64,000 bases of DNA from JAVVHH01 sp964235765 (GTDB lineage Bacteria > Pseudomonadota > Alphaproteobacteria > Acetobacterales > Acetobacteraceae): positions 124,001 through 188,000 of the forward strand of contig CAXSDH010000001.1 of the NCBI GenBank assembly GCA_964235765.1, read 5' to 3'. The notes under the pieces were generated by a model that was given only the letters and a program-made list of their open reading frames with translations, did not search any database and had not been told where the DNA came from. Positions 35,131 to 43,362 of this stretch are shown here, piece by piece. The translations under genes were made by a program, and so were the position numbers. Position 1 is the first letter of the stretch. The number at the start of each line of letters is the position of its first letter.

Positions 35131-36255
35131 TTGACACCCTATTCTCGTGCCGCCCGACGGGTCCGCCGCTCAGCGGTCGTTCGCAAGCTGGCGGCCTTCC
35201 CTTGGGTGCGCTGGCTTGCCCATAGGCCGCTCGGGCTGCGCCTGCGCCAGACGTTGGCGCCCCGCGCCCCGGCGGCTGACCCGGGGCTCAGCGCCGGGTC
35301 TCGGGCCGTGACGCACTCCATCGAGCGGTACTCGGCGTTCCAGGGATCGCTGCACATCGTGGGCTGGCTCGAGTCGCCGCAAGCGGCGATCGAGGCCGTC
35401 ACCCTCTGCCTCGGGGACGGCGGCCGGATACCGGTCGAGTTCTGGCGGCCGGGCCTGCCCGGTCTTGCCAGTATGGGTGTTCGCGGCATGGGCCGCCGGG
35501 TCGCGTTCGACGTTCGCCTCGCCGTGCCGGCGGACGCCGCCGAGGTCGCCGAGGCTTGGTTGCTGGTCACCCTGAGCGATGCGTCCCATGTCCGCGTCGG
35601 GCAGCTTGGAGCGCCGGAAGGAGATGCGGCGCACGCCTTGTCGTCGCAGTTCCAGGCTTTGCTGCGCGCCCGGGCGCCGGGCCGCCTGCTCGAGGTCGGC
35701 GCCCGGGCGCGGTCGGGCCATGTCCGCCGGGGCCTGGCGCCGGCCGGGTGGCACTATAGCGGCTTCGACATCATGGCCGGACCCAACGTGGACGTGGTCG
35801 GCGACGCCCATGAACTCTCACGCCATTACGCGCCGGGCGGCTTCGATGCGGTCATGGCGTTTTCGGTGCTGGAGCACTTGATGATGCCGTGGAAGTTCGT
35901 GCTCGAACTTAATGCCGTGCTGAAGGTGGGCGGCATCGGTCTGTTTACCACCCACCAGTGCTGGCCGCTGCACGACGAGCCCTGGGACTTCTGGCGCTTC
36001 TCCGACCGGGCCTGGACGGCGCTGCTCAATCCGGCGACGGGATTCGAGATCATCGAGGCGCGCATGGGTGAGCCCGCCTTCGTGGTCGCGCAACGATGCC
36101 ATCCCGCGACGGCTTTCGCCGAAACGCCTGCCGGTGCCCTGGCCTCGTTCGTGCTGTTCCGCAAGGTCGGGCCGACGGCGCTGCAGTGGCCGGTCGAGCT
36201 CGGGGCGGTCACGGCGACACGCTACCCGTCGGACATCACAGGTGCCCCGCGCTAA
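35131..36255 (+). CDS. Class I SAM-dependent methyltransferase-like protein
   Basis: A 374-residue protein if translation begins at the TTG at 35131, which follows AGGCGGG; other starts such as the GTG at 35308 would give a shorter form. The N-terminal part (about 60-165) is a separate region rich in strands. The C-terminal half is a Rossmann methyltransferase: RLLEVGARARSGHVRRGLAP (motif I, degenerate), HYSGFDIMAGPNVDVVGDAH, and FDAVMAFSVLEHLMMPWKF (motif IV-like). Proteins of this type occur in capsule and O-antigen loci. It stands alone between divergent and co-directional units. Substrate unknown. Confidence 0.72.
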   Translation: MTPYSRAARRVRRSAVVRKLAAFPWVRWLAHRPLGLRLRQTLAPRAPAADPGLSAGSRAVTHSIERYSAFQGSLHIVGWLESPQAAIEAVTLCLGDGGRIPVEFWRPGLPGLASMGVRGMGRRVAFDVRLAVPADAAEVAEAWLLVTLSDASHVRVGQLGAPEGDAAHALSSQFQALLRARAPGRLLEVGARARSGHVRRGLAPAGWHYSGFDIMAGPNVDVVGDAHELSRHYAPGGFDAVMAFSVLEHLMMPWKFVLELNAVLKVGGIGLFTTHQCWPLHDEPWDFWRFSDRAWTALLNPATGFEIIEARMGEPAFVVAQRCHPATAFAETPAGALASFVLFRKVGPTALQWPVELGAVTATRYPSDITGAPR

Positions 36256-36314
36256 CCTTTTCGTAACCCGGCCGGGATAAGACTGGGTTCAGTTAGGCCG
36301 CAAAGGGGGCTTGA

Positions 36315-36944
36315 ATGGTCAGTTCGGTCCAACAGGGTGGCCGCACCGTGCCGTATCCGCAGAAACGGCCGGGCTCGGCCGGCAAAGGCTTTGCCGTTCC
36401 CGGCCTGTCCGGCGCCATGCTGGCCTCCGCGTCAGCTTATTCATTGGCCGCGATGCAGGACCTGCTAGGCGTGCAAGGCTTGCCTGGCGCGACGGCGCGG
36501 CCTGGCCCAGCGGCGAGCGCAGCCGAACCCGCCCGTAGCTTCGGCGCGGCGCTCGATGCCGCAAGCAGCTTCACCTCGAAGGATTACAGCCGGTATATCG
36601 GGCGCTCGACGGGTTCCGGCCAATGTGTGGCGCTCGTCCAAGCAGCCAGCCCCGGCCTAGGAAACACAAGGACATGGGCCTGCGGCGATCCTGTGCGGGG
36701 CAACGCCGCCCTGAAGCCCGGCACCGTGATCGCGACGTTCAACGACGCCGACCGCTATGCCAACGCGAGGGACGGCAGCAGCCACGCCGCCATCTACCTG
36801 GGCCAGAACGAGCAGGGTCTCCAGGTCTTGGACCAGTGGGCCGGGAGCGCCGCCGCGGTTCGGACCATTCCCTGGAGCAGCCCCAGCGGCGTGGCGGCGA
36901 ACACCGGAAGCGCCTTCCACGTCGTCAACCGGGCCGGTGCATGA
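36315..36944 (+). CDS. BPSL0067-like (NlpC/P60-CHAP type) putative amidase
   Basis: A 209-residue protein with a low-complexity N terminus and a C-terminal papain-like region. The catalytic Cys104 is in STGSGQCVALVQAA, and the His157 in DGSSHAAIYLGQNEQGLQVLD; a third polar residue is likely in the WAGSAAAVRTI area. This C-x(~53)-H arrangement matches the BPSL0067 group, related to peptidoglycan peptidases and interbacterial effectors. AGGGGGC precedes the ATG. No signal peptide, no immunity-like gene follows; the next gene is convergent otsB. Enzyme role is inferred. Confidence 0.75.
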   Translation: MVSSVQQGGRTVPYPQKRPGSAGKGFAVPGLSGAMLASASAYSLAAMQDLLGVQGLPGATARPGPAASAAEPARSFGAALDAASSFTSKDYSRYIGRSTGSGQCVALVQAASPGLGNTRTWACGDPVRGNAALKPGTVIATFNDADRYANARDGSSHAAIYLGQNEQGLQVLDQWAGSAAAVRTIPWSSPSGVAANTGSAFHVVNRAGA

Positions 36945-36963
36945 GCCGCGCCGAGTCGCCCGC

Positions 36964-37716
36964 CTACGGGCCCCGCGCCAAACTCGCCCAACCCGCTCCT
37001 TCGTCCAGCGCGTCCGCACTCCGGCGCAGCCAGTCGCGCACTCCGCCGGGCGTCCCGAACGAGACGTCCACCCGCAACCCGGCGCCCTCGAGTGCCCGCG
37101 CGGCACGCATGCCGTCCTCGTCCGTGACGTCGTCCCCTATGAAAACCGGGCGACGCCCGGCGAACGGCGCCTCCGCCATGAGCGCCGCGACGGCGTTGCC
37201 CTTGTCCACGCCACGAGGGCGGATTTCCCAGGCCATGAGAGCCTCCAGCACCTGGAAGCGCCCCGCGTCCGGGGCAATCAGCGCCAGGGCCGCCTCCCTC
37301 AGGGCGGGGCCAAACTCCGGCGCCTGGCGATAATGAAACACGAACCCGCGCTGCTTCTGCTCAAGCAGCACGCCGGGGTGGCGGTCGGCGATGCCGGCGG
37401 CCTCCATGACCCATTCCACCGGCGGGCTGGGCAGGCTGGCGCGCAGGATCGGAGCGCCGGGCGCGTGGCGGATGGCTCCGCCGTGCTCGCCCGCCACGGC
37501 ATAGGGCGCGTCGGCCAGCAATCCGTCGACCTGGTCGATCGGCCGGCCGGTGACGACCGCCAGCGCCCCGCCGAGATGCGCCCGCAGCCGCCGCAGCGCG
37601 TCGGGCAACCCCGGCGGCACCATCACGGCATCGGGCGTCCGCGCGATGTCCAGCAAGGTGCCATCGAGGTCGAGCAACAGCGCCGCCTGGGCGGGGGGCG
37701 GCAGGCCTATCGGCAC
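36964..37716 (-). CDS. otsB: Trehalose-6-phosphate phosphatase
   Basis: A 250-residue HAD-superfamily phosphatase. Motif I is LLLDLDGTLLDIA (nucleophile Asp16, acid Asp18), motif II VVTGRPIDQVD, and motif IV FIGDDVTDEDGMRAAR; KGNAVAALM carries the conserved Lys. Together these are the OtsB pattern. The start is GTG at 37716, overlapping the stop of the DUF2155 gene by ten bases, so it is the last gene of that operon. The synthase otsA is not in the window. It dephosphorylates trehalose 6-phosphate in the cytosol. Confidence 0.9.
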   Translation of the reverse strand: MPIGLPPPAQAALLLDLDGTLLDIARTPDAVMVPPGLPDALRRLRAHLGGALAVVTGRPIDQVDGLLADAPYAVAGEHGGAIRHAPGAPILRASLPSPPVEWVMEAAGIADRHPGVLLEQKQRGFVFHYRQAPEFGPALREAALALIAPDAGRFQVLEALMAWEIRPRGVDKGNAVAALMAEAPFAGRRPVFIGDDVTDEDGMRAARALEGAGLRVDVSFGTPGGVRDWLRRSADALDEGAGWASLARGP

Positions 37717-38072
37717 GCGACTAGGCGCAGGTCGTAGATCGGATGCTCCAACTGCGAGACCGACGGCGTGTTGGCCAGCATCCAGCCGCGGAATACGGCG
37801 CCGCTCGGGCGGCTATCGGTCACCTCCAGGAAGGCCGCGTAGTCCTGCGGCAGGTCCGGAGGCCGGGCGGCGCAACCTTTCACCGATATGGTCAGCGTGC
37901 CGAACGTCGCGCTTTGCCCGACCTTCACCTGCAAGGTCGAGGGTTGGGCCCGGATTTTGTCCAGCAGAAGCAATTCAGCCGTATTGCGCGGCTGCCAGGT
38001 GTCCGGAGGCGAAGGAGCTTGCGCGAACGCCGGCGCAGCACCGGCGAGCAATATCGCCGCAAGCCGTCTCAT
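37707..38072 (-). CDS. DUF2155 domain exported protein
   Basis: A 121-residue protein with a short signal peptide (MRRLAAILLAGAAPAFAQAP, cleavage near AFA or AQA). The mature domain has TAELLLLDKIRAQPSTLQVKVGQ, an GTLTISVKGCAARPP segment and the terminal FRGWMLANTPSVSQLEHPIYD, the hallmark of DUF2155. The two Cys residues may form a disulfide. It sits in the NDUFA12-mlaD run, a setting seen across alphaproteobacteria. Periplasmic; function unknown. Overlaps the small gene upstream by ATGA. Confidence 0.88.
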   Translation of the reverse strand: MRRLAAILLAGAAPAFAQAPSPPDTWQPRNTAELLLLDKIRAQPSTLQVKVGQSATFGTLTISVKGCAARPPDLPQDYAAFLEVTDSRPSGAVFRGWMLANTPSVSQLEHPIYDLRLVACR

Positions 38073-38281
38073 GGGCGGGATTTTGGGCTGCGCAACTTGG
38101 CGACCATCGCGGCCATGATGCCCCGCATTGCCTGCTCGTCGACACCCATCAGGATCGCGTCCTCGAAGGCATCCTGCAGAACCTGCGCGGCTTCCGCATG
38201 ATTTTCCTCAAGCGTCCTCAGCTTTTCGCGGCATGAGACGGGGCTTCCATCCGTCTGCGGCCAGAGCGCCGGCACCGTCAC
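38069..38281 (-). CDS. Small conserved-looking protein, 70 aa
   Basis: A short soluble protein with a helical middle (SCREKLRTLEENHAEAAQVL and QDAFEDAILMGVDEQAMRG) and a basic tail. No signal peptide or membrane span. The start is GTG at 38281, which overlaps the mlaD stop (GTGA), and the stop overlaps the DUF2155 start (ATGA). This four-base linkage on both sides argues it is real and translated. The helical region could be a protein-protein contact. Not recognised. Confidence 0.68.
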   Translation of the reverse strand: MTVPALWPQTDGSPVSCREKLRTLEENHAEAAQVLQDAFEDAILMGVDEQAMRGIMAAMVAKLRSPKSRP

Positions 38282-38784
38282 CGCGGCGGGGCCGCCTCAT
38301 GCTCGCGCAACGACTTCTGGGTCGCGTCCGCCAGGCTGCCGACGTTGAAAATGAACTTGCCCAGCAGATCCTCGAGGTTGGAAGCGGATTGCGTGATCGT
38401 GATCATCTGGCCATCTCTCAGTATCGTGTCGCCGCCGCCGGGGCTGAGGGTGACGAACGCACCCCCCAACAAGCCGCCTGTCGAAATCACGGCGCTGCTG
38501 TCGGTGGGCAACTTGAGGTCGGTCTGCACCGTGAAGTCCAGCACCGCCTGGAAGGATTGCGGGTCGATCCGCAAGCCGGTCACGCTGCCGACCTTTACGC
38601 CAGCTACCCGCACGTCGGACCCGGCGGTGACGGAGCCTACATTGTCAAATCGCGCCGACAGCCGAGTGCCGCCGAGGGCGCCTCGCCCGGTATTGACCAG
38701 CGCGTAGGCCAAGAACCCGGCCGCGACCAGCAGCACGACGGCGCCGGTGGCCAGCTCGGCAAAACTCCGCTTCGCGCCCACCAC
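38278..38784 (-). CDS. mlaD: MlaD, MCE-domain lipid-binding protein of the Mla pathway
   Basis: A 168-residue inner-membrane-anchored protein. One N-terminal membrane span (GAVVLLVAAGFLAYALV) is followed by an MCE domain: LSARFDNVGSVTAGSDVRVA, GVKVGSVTGLRIDP, ISTGGLLGGAFVTLSPGGG. It forms the hexameric periplasmic ring that passes phospholipids between MlaC and the MlaFE transporter. Length is close to E. coli MlaD (183). The start is GTG near 38784 (a second GTG follows at once). The mlaFE partners are absent here; mlaA-mlaC are at 55079..56459. Confidence 0.92.
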   Translation of the reverse strand: MVGAKRSFAELATGAVVLLVAAGFLAYALVNTGRGALGGTRLSARFDNVGSVTAGSDVRVAGVKVGSVTGLRIDPQSFQAVLDFTVQTDLKLPTDSSAVISTGGLLGGAFVTLSPGGGDTILRDGQMITITQSASNLEDLLGKFIFNVGSLADATQKSLREHEAAPPR

Positions 38785-38787
38785 GCC

Positions 38788-39141
38788 CTAGCTGCCCGGG
38801 GTCCAGGATTCGTAGTCGCCGGTCGCCGGCGCGCGATGCCCGCCCCGGTAATCGTGCCCAGGGGGGCGGTAGCTGCCGGCGGTTCCGGTAAGGTTCGCCT
38901 GATGCGGCGTCTGCCAAGGCTTGCGGGTGGCGAGCGGGATGGGCTCTTGCGTCGTGTAGTGCAGCCAACCATGCCATTCCGGCGGCACGGCGCTGGCCTC
39001 GGCGGCCCCTGCGAACATCACCCAGCGCCGGACCCGCTGGCCGGGCCGAGCGCGTTTGTCCTCGAAATAGCGGTTGCCGGCCGGGTCGCTGCCAACTGCG
39101 CGGCCGCGGTACCAAGTGAACAGGCGGGTGCCGATCGTCAT
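38788..39141 (-). CDS. NADH:ubiquinone oxidoreductase accessory subunit NDUFA12-like
   Basis: A 117-residue homologue of complex I subunit NDUFA12/B17.2. Typical features: TRLFTWYRGRAVGSDPAGNRY at the N terminus, EDKRARPGQRVRRWVMFAG, EASAVPPEWHGWLHYTTQEP, and the C-terminal YRPPGHDYRGG. It caps complex I assembly in alphaproteobacteria and mitochondria. The ATG at 39141 gives the usual start. The stop is three bases before the mlaD start, so it is probably the first gene of the run to otsB. Confidence 0.93.
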   Translation of the reverse strand: MTIGTRLFTWYRGRAVGSDPAGNRYFEDKRARPGQRVRRWVMFAGAAEASAVPPEWHGWLHYTTQEPIPLATRKPWQTPHQANLTGTAGSYRPPGHDYRGGHRAPATGDYESWTPGS

Positions 39142-39204
39142 AGGCGGAGATATACGGAAGCCCATCCGATTGCGCCATCCCTGCCCCTCTCGTAGCATCG
39201 CCCG

Positions 39205-40683
39205 ATGACCACCACCCGGATCTGGCGCGGCGTGCGGATGCGCGACACCGAAGCGGGCGCGGACCCGGACGCGACGCCTCGGCCGTTGACCTTGCCGGCC
39301 GCGTGGGATGACCGGGCTGCGGCGGCGCTCGCGGCACTGGCGCCGGGCGAGGGCCGGGCCAACCTGCCGCGCGCCGCCGATAGCTGGATACGGCCGGTGG
39401 CGACCCGGGCGCGGCTGGCGGGGGATGGGGCGCTGGCCGACCGTCTGCACGCGCTGCTGCTCCGGCGGCAAGCCGCGCCAACCACGCCGGTCTGGAACGG
39501 CAATGCCGATGAAAGCCGGGGCGGTACGGTACCCGGGTTCGTACTGAACCTCCCGGCCTTCCACGACAACGCGCTCGGCTTCGATGCGGCTGCCTTTGCC
39601 GAGGCGGTCGTCACGGCGGCCACGGCCCTGCGGCTGAGCGACCCGGCCGCCACCCGGTTCGCCATCGGCTTCACCGATCTCGACGGACTGCTCGCGCAGC
39701 TCGGCCTCGACTACGACAGCCCGGCCGCGCGCGAGGTCGCGGCCAATGTTGCCGCCTTGCTGCGCGCGACGGCCGACATCGCGTTCACCGGCGAGCAGCC
39801 GGACCTTCTGTCGTGCCTGCCAAGTTGGCCCGCGCCGCCCCGCTTGCAGGGAGCGCCCGAGCTGGCCGCGGCAGCGCAACGGGCGCGCACCGCGGCCCTG
39901 CGCGGTGCGGCCAGCATGCCCAGCACCGCCGTAATGGTGCCCGGCCCGGCCGATGCGCTGCTCGGCGCCGAAACAGGCGGCCTCGCGCCCGCGTTCCTTC
40001 CGGTCACGCCAGAGGGCAACCTCACCCGCGCGGCGCAGGCCCGGCTTGCAGCCCGCGGTATCACGCCCGATGCGGCGCTCGCGCGCGTGCTGTCCGGGGA
40101 GGGCCTGCTGGCGCCGCCGGGCCTGGAGGCGCACCAGGCGATGCACGACGCCGTTGCGTTCTACATGCATGCCATGCCTTCCCGGCCGGTGGCGGGCGCC
40201 GCGCCCGCCCAGCCGCCCCGCCGGCGAGATTTGCCGTCGCGCCGCCGCGGCTACACGCAGCGCGCGGCCGTGGGCGGCCATCGCGTGTATGTGCGCACCG
40301 AGGAATACGCGGACGGCACGCTCGGCGAACTGCATGTCACGCTGCCACGCGAGGGGGCGGCGATGCGCGGCATGATGGACAGCCTGGCGGCGGCGATCAG
40401 CCTCGGGCTGCAGCACGGCGTGCCGCTCGCTGAGTACGTTCAAGCGTTCACGCTCACCCGTTTCGGCCCGGCCGGGCCGGTGGAGGGCGATGCCGACGTG
40501 GGCCATGCCACCTCGCTGCTGGATTACGTGTTCCGCAACCTCGCCGTAAACTACCTCGGCGGGTGTGACGTGCCCGAGGGTTTGCCCGAGGCGCAGCCCG
40601 AGCCTTTGCCGCTGTTGCCGATGGAACTGCCAATCCAGAACCGGGCCAAGCGTCCGGGGCTGCGGCTCGTCGCGAATGGATAG
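39205..40683 (+). CDS. Ribonucleotide reductase-like protein with TSCPD domain, lacking catalytic cysteines
   Basis: A 492-residue protein. The C-terminal third (about 345-470) follows class II (NrdJ) reductase: RRRGYTQRAAVGGHRVYVRT, EYADGTLGELHVTLPREGAA, LGLQHGVPLAEYVQAFTLTR and VGHATSLLDYVFRNLAVNYLG. Upstream, AIGFTDLDGLLAQLGLDYDS is like the NrdJ core segment with 'LGALLMTLGLPYDS'. Only two Cys are visible (DLLSCLPSW; GGCDVPEG), so the thiyl radical and redox pair of an active reductase are missing. Size is about half of NrdJ. Possibly a regulatory or structural paralogue. The stop overlaps or abuts the RidA gene start. Confidence 0.82.
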   Translation: MTTTRIWRGVRMRDTEAGADPDATPRPLTLPAAWDDRAAAALAALAPGEGRANLPRAADSWIRPVATRARLAGDGALADRLHALLLRRQAAPTTPVWNGNADESRGGTVPGFVLNLPAFHDNALGFDAAAFAEAVVTAATALRLSDPAATRFAIGFTDLDGLLAQLGLDYDSPAAREVAANVAALLRATADIAFTGEQPDLLSCLPSWPAPPRLQGAPELAAAAQRARTAALRGAASMPSTAVMVPGPADALLGAETGGLAPAFLPVTPEGNLTRAAQARLAARGITPDAALARVLSGEGLLAPPGLEAHQAMHDAVAFYMHAMPSRPVAGAAPAQPPRRRDLPSRRRGYTQRAAVGGHRVYVRTEEYADGTLGELHVTLPREGAAMRGMMDSLAAAISLGLQHGVPLAEYVQAFTLTRFGPAGPVEGDADVGHATSLLDYVFRNLAVNYLGGCDVPEGLPEAQPEPLPLLPMELPIQNRAKRPGLRLVANG

Positions 40684-40690
40684 GAAAAGC

Positions 40691-41161
40691 ATGACCGGAC
40701 AGATCGACGCTAGGCTCGCGGAACTCGGCCTCACGCTGCCGTCGCCGATGGCCCCGATGGCCAACTATGTGCCGTATGTCGTGACCGGAAACCTGGTGGT
40801 CGTGTCCGGCCAGGTGCCTGCGGTCGATGGCAAGATCGCCGTCACCGGCAAAGTGGGCGAGGAGGTCGGCATCGAGCAGGGACAGCAGGCGGCCCGGCTG
40901 TGTTTCGCCAACGTGCTGGCCCATCTGCGCGCGGCGTGCGGGGGCGACCTCGACCGGGTGCGCCGCGTCGTGCGCCTGGGCGGGTTCGTCGCCTCGCCGC
41001 CGGGCTTCGCGCAGCATGCGCAGGTGATGAACGGCGCCTCCGACTTGGCGGTGGCGGTGTTCGGGGAGGCCGGGCGGCATGCCCGCAGCACGATCGGGGT
41101 TCCGGCTTTGCCGGGCAATGCGGCCGTGGAGGTGGAAGGCATGTTTGAAATCCTGGCTTAG
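40691..41161 (+). CDS. RidA/YjgF family protein
   Basis: A 156-residue RidA-superfamily protein, which usually hydrolyses reactive enamine/imine intermediates from pyridoxal phosphate enzymes. Motifs: VVTGNLVVVSGQVPAVDGK, AARLCFANVLAHLRAACGG, VRRVVRLGGFVAS and RHARSTIGVPALPGNAAVEV; the Arg in HARSTIG is the catalytic-type residue of the family. A start at 40676 would add five residues and overlap the previous gene; 40691 is chosen because GGAAAA precedes it. Probably cotranscribed with the RNR-like gene. Substrate unknown. Confidence 0.9.
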   Translation: MTGQIDARLAELGLTLPSPMAPMANYVPYVVTGNLVVVSGQVPAVDGKIAVTGKVGEEVGIEQGQQAARLCFANVLAHLRAACGGDLDRVRRVVRLGGFVASPPGFAQHAQVMNGASDLAVAVFGEAGRHARSTIGVPALPGNAAVEVEGMFEILA

Positions 41162-41198
41162 GGTTCCCGCGCGGCCCCGGGCCTCCATATCCCTCGCC

Positions 41199-42365
41199 AT
41201 GCCGGACGGCCTGCCGACCCTGACGCTCACCCTGCACCCCAGCATCGCCGACATTCCGGCGGCCGAATGGGACGCCTGTGCGGGCACGCTCGGGGGCCGG
41301 GGCAATCCGTTCGTCAGCCACGCCTTCCTCGGCGCGCTCGAGGAAAGCGGGTCGGCCAGCAACCGCACGGGGTGGCTGCCGCAGCATGCGGCCTTGCGCG
41401 ACGGCGAGCGGATTGTCGCCGTGGCGCCGATGTATGCGAAGTCGCACAGCTATGGCGAATACGTGTTCGACCATGGCTGGGCCAGCGCGTTCGAGCGGGG
41501 GGGCGGCGACTACTATCCGAAACTGCAAGTGGCCGTCCCGTTCAGCCCGGTGCCCGGCCCCCGCCTGCTGGCCCGGGCGGGCATTGCCCCGGAGGCTTTG
41601 GGCCATGCCTTGATCCAGGCCTGCCAGGAGCTGAACCTCTCGTCGGTGCATGCCACGTTCTGCACCCAGCCGGAATGGGAGGCGCTGGGCCGGGCCGGCT
41701 GGCTGCAGCGGCTGGGCAAGCAGTTCCATTGGGAGAACGCGGGCTACGCGGATTTCGACGGCTTCCTCGCGGCGCTCAGTTCGCGCAAGCGCAAGAGCAT
41801 CCGCCGGGAGCGACGGGATGCAAATGCGGCCGGGCTGCAATTCCTGACCTTGCGCGGGGCGGAGATCGAGAAGCGGCACTGGGACGCATTCTACCGGTTC
41901 TACACGTCCACCGTGGACCGCAAGTGGGGCAGCGCCTACCTGACCAAAAGTTTCTTTCCCCTGCTCTCGGAGCGGCTTGGTGACCAGGTGGTGCTGATGA
42001 TGGCCGAGCACGAAGGCCGTGCGGTGGCCGGCGCCTTGAACCTGGTCGGTGACGAGGCGCTCTATGGCCGCAACTGGGGCTGCCGCGGCGACTGGCCGTT
42101 CCTGCATTTCGAGCTGTGCTACTATCGCGCCATCGATTTCGCCATCGCGCACGGCTTGCGGCGGGTGGAGGCCGGGGCGCAAGGCGAGCACAAAATCCAG
42201 CGCGGCTACTTGCCGAGCCCGACCTACTCCGCCCATTGGATCGCCCATTCCGGCCTGCGTCGCGCGGTGGCCGGCTTCTTGGACCAGGAACGCCAGGCGG
42301 TTGAGGAGGAGATGGCGGGGCTGTCGGAGTTCTCGCCCTACAAACGGGCGGGCGAGCCGGACTGA
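41199..42365 (+). CDS. FemAB/GNAT-like acyltransferase (DUF482-type)
   Basis: A 388-residue cytosolic protein with the peptidoglycan-biosynthesis/recognition (DUF482, GNAT-fold) pattern: PAAEWDACAGTLGGRGNPFV, the SSRKRKSIRRERRDA basic motif near residue 205, WDAFYRFYTSTVDRKWGSAY, and the C-terminal EAGAQGEHKIQRGYLPSP. Related enzymes transfer an amino-acyl or acyl group to a lipid or cell-wall precursor. The start at 41199 lacks a clear ribosome binding site, but matches the family N terminus. Its last 28 bases overlap the end of the convergent MBL gene. Acceptor unknown. Confidence 0.85.
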   Translation: MPDGLPTLTLTLHPSIADIPAAEWDACAGTLGGRGNPFVSHAFLGALEESGSASNRTGWLPQHAALRDGERIVAVAPMYAKSHSYGEYVFDHGWASAFERGGGDYYPKLQVAVPFSPVPGPRLLARAGIAPEALGHALIQACQELNLSSVHATFCTQPEWEALGRAGWLQRLGKQFHWENAGYADFDGFLAALSSRKRKSIRRERRDANAAGLQFLTLRGAEIEKRHWDAFYRFYTSTVDRKWGSAYLTKSFFPLLSERLGDQVVLMMAEHEGRAVAGALNLVGDEALYGRNWGCRGDWPFLHFELCYYRAIDFAIAHGLRRVEAGAQGEHKIQRGYLPSPTYSAHWIAHSGLRRAVAGFLDQERQAVEEEMAGLSEFSPYKRAGEPD

Positions 42366-43321
42366 ACGCGCGGCCAATGGACGGGCTGCGCGGACGAATG
42401 CCGCCAGCCCGGCCGTACCGGCGCGTAGGGGGCCCGGGCGACCAGCCGCCCCTCTCGCCAGAAGGCCGCATCGGCACGGAGCATTTCCGCCACCAGCATG
42501 GGGACGAACGCCTCGGGCGTTACGCCGAAGGCGAGCTTGGCATGGTCGCGGAACCAGGGGCAGTCCAGCAGCATGGGCGCGACCGCTGGTTCCGCCAGGC
42601 CGCCCTCCAGCATGAGCCCGTGGGAGAAGATGCGCTTGCAGGCGTGCCAGGCGATCCGTTCGGGGGCTTCGCGCCAGCTGAGCAGGCGGCGTTTCGCCCG
42701 GGCGAAGGCGGCCGGGAGATCGTGGATCGCCGGGCCATGGCCGGAGTATCCGGTCGCCGCCGGCAGGCGCGCCAGGCGGTCGATGGTGTCCTCGGCGCGA
42801 TCGAGCGAGTCCCCGCCTTCGCGATACGGGTTGAGCCAGCCGAGATCGGCCGCATGCAGCGCGTCGCCGAGAATGAGCACGCCGAGCTCGGCCGAATGCA
42901 GGCTGATATGGCCTGCGGTATGGCCCGGCGTCGCCACGAGCCGCCAGGCCGAGCTGCCGGTGACGATGGCGTCGTCCGGTTCGAGGCTCTGCGCAACCGC
43001 GTAGGCCTCGATGGGTTGGCGCAGCCACCAGGCGCGGCAGGCGTCGGGGTCCCTCGCGTTGACCGGGGCGGCCTCGACGGCGCTGGCGGCGATCGTGGTC
43101 CCGAAGCGCCGCTGTAGCTCGTGGTTGCCGCCGGCGTGGTCGCAATGCGAGTGCGTGTTGAGGATGAGGGACAGCGATGCGGCTGGCGTTTGCTGGGTCT
43201 CGAGCCAGGCCAGCAATTCGGGCACGTCCGCGCCGAAGCCGGTATCGACCAGCACCGGCCGATGCCCTCGCAGCAGCACGCAATTGGCGCTGGGATAGGG
43301 CCGGTGGAAGAATTGGATCAT
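42338..43321 (-). CDS. MBL-fold metallo-hydrolase
   Basis: A 327-residue metallo-beta-lactamase-fold hydrolase. The zinc motif is NTHSHCDHAGGNHEL (H-x-H-x-D-H), with a third His in ATPGHTAGHISLH and the bridging Asp in ILGDALHAADLG; a further His is in GYSGHGPAIHD. The ATG at 43321 (MIQFFHRPYPSANC) is preferred to an upstream GTG at 43339. No signal peptide. The C terminus is Pro/Ala/Arg-rich. Substrate could be a glyoxalase-II-type thioester or a quorum lactone; not decidable. Converges with the FemAB-like gene, 28 bases overlapping. Confidence 0.9.
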   Translation of the reverse strand: MIQFFHRPYPSANCVLLRGHRPVLVDTGFGADVPELLAWLETQQTPAASLSLILNTHSHCDHAGGNHELQRRFGTTIAASAVEAAPVNARDPDACRAWWLRQPIEAYAVAQSLEPDDAIVTGSSAWRLVATPGHTAGHISLHSAELGVLILGDALHAADLGWLNPYREGGDSLDRAEDTIDRLARLPAATGYSGHGPAIHDLPAAFARAKRRLLSWREAPERIAWHACKRIFSHGLMLEGGLAEPAVAPMLLDCPWFRDHAKLAFGVTPEAFVPMLVAEMLRADAAFWREGRLVARAPYAPVRPGWRHSSAQPVHWPRVQSGSPARL

Positions 43322-43362
43322 CGGCGGGCTGGGTAGCACACGTTAAGGGTTTCTCAATCCGG

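Noticed and set aside
39142..39204. Cobalamin riboswitch ahead of the RNR-like gene
   Set aside because: The gap is 63 bases, too short for one, and no B12 box was seen.
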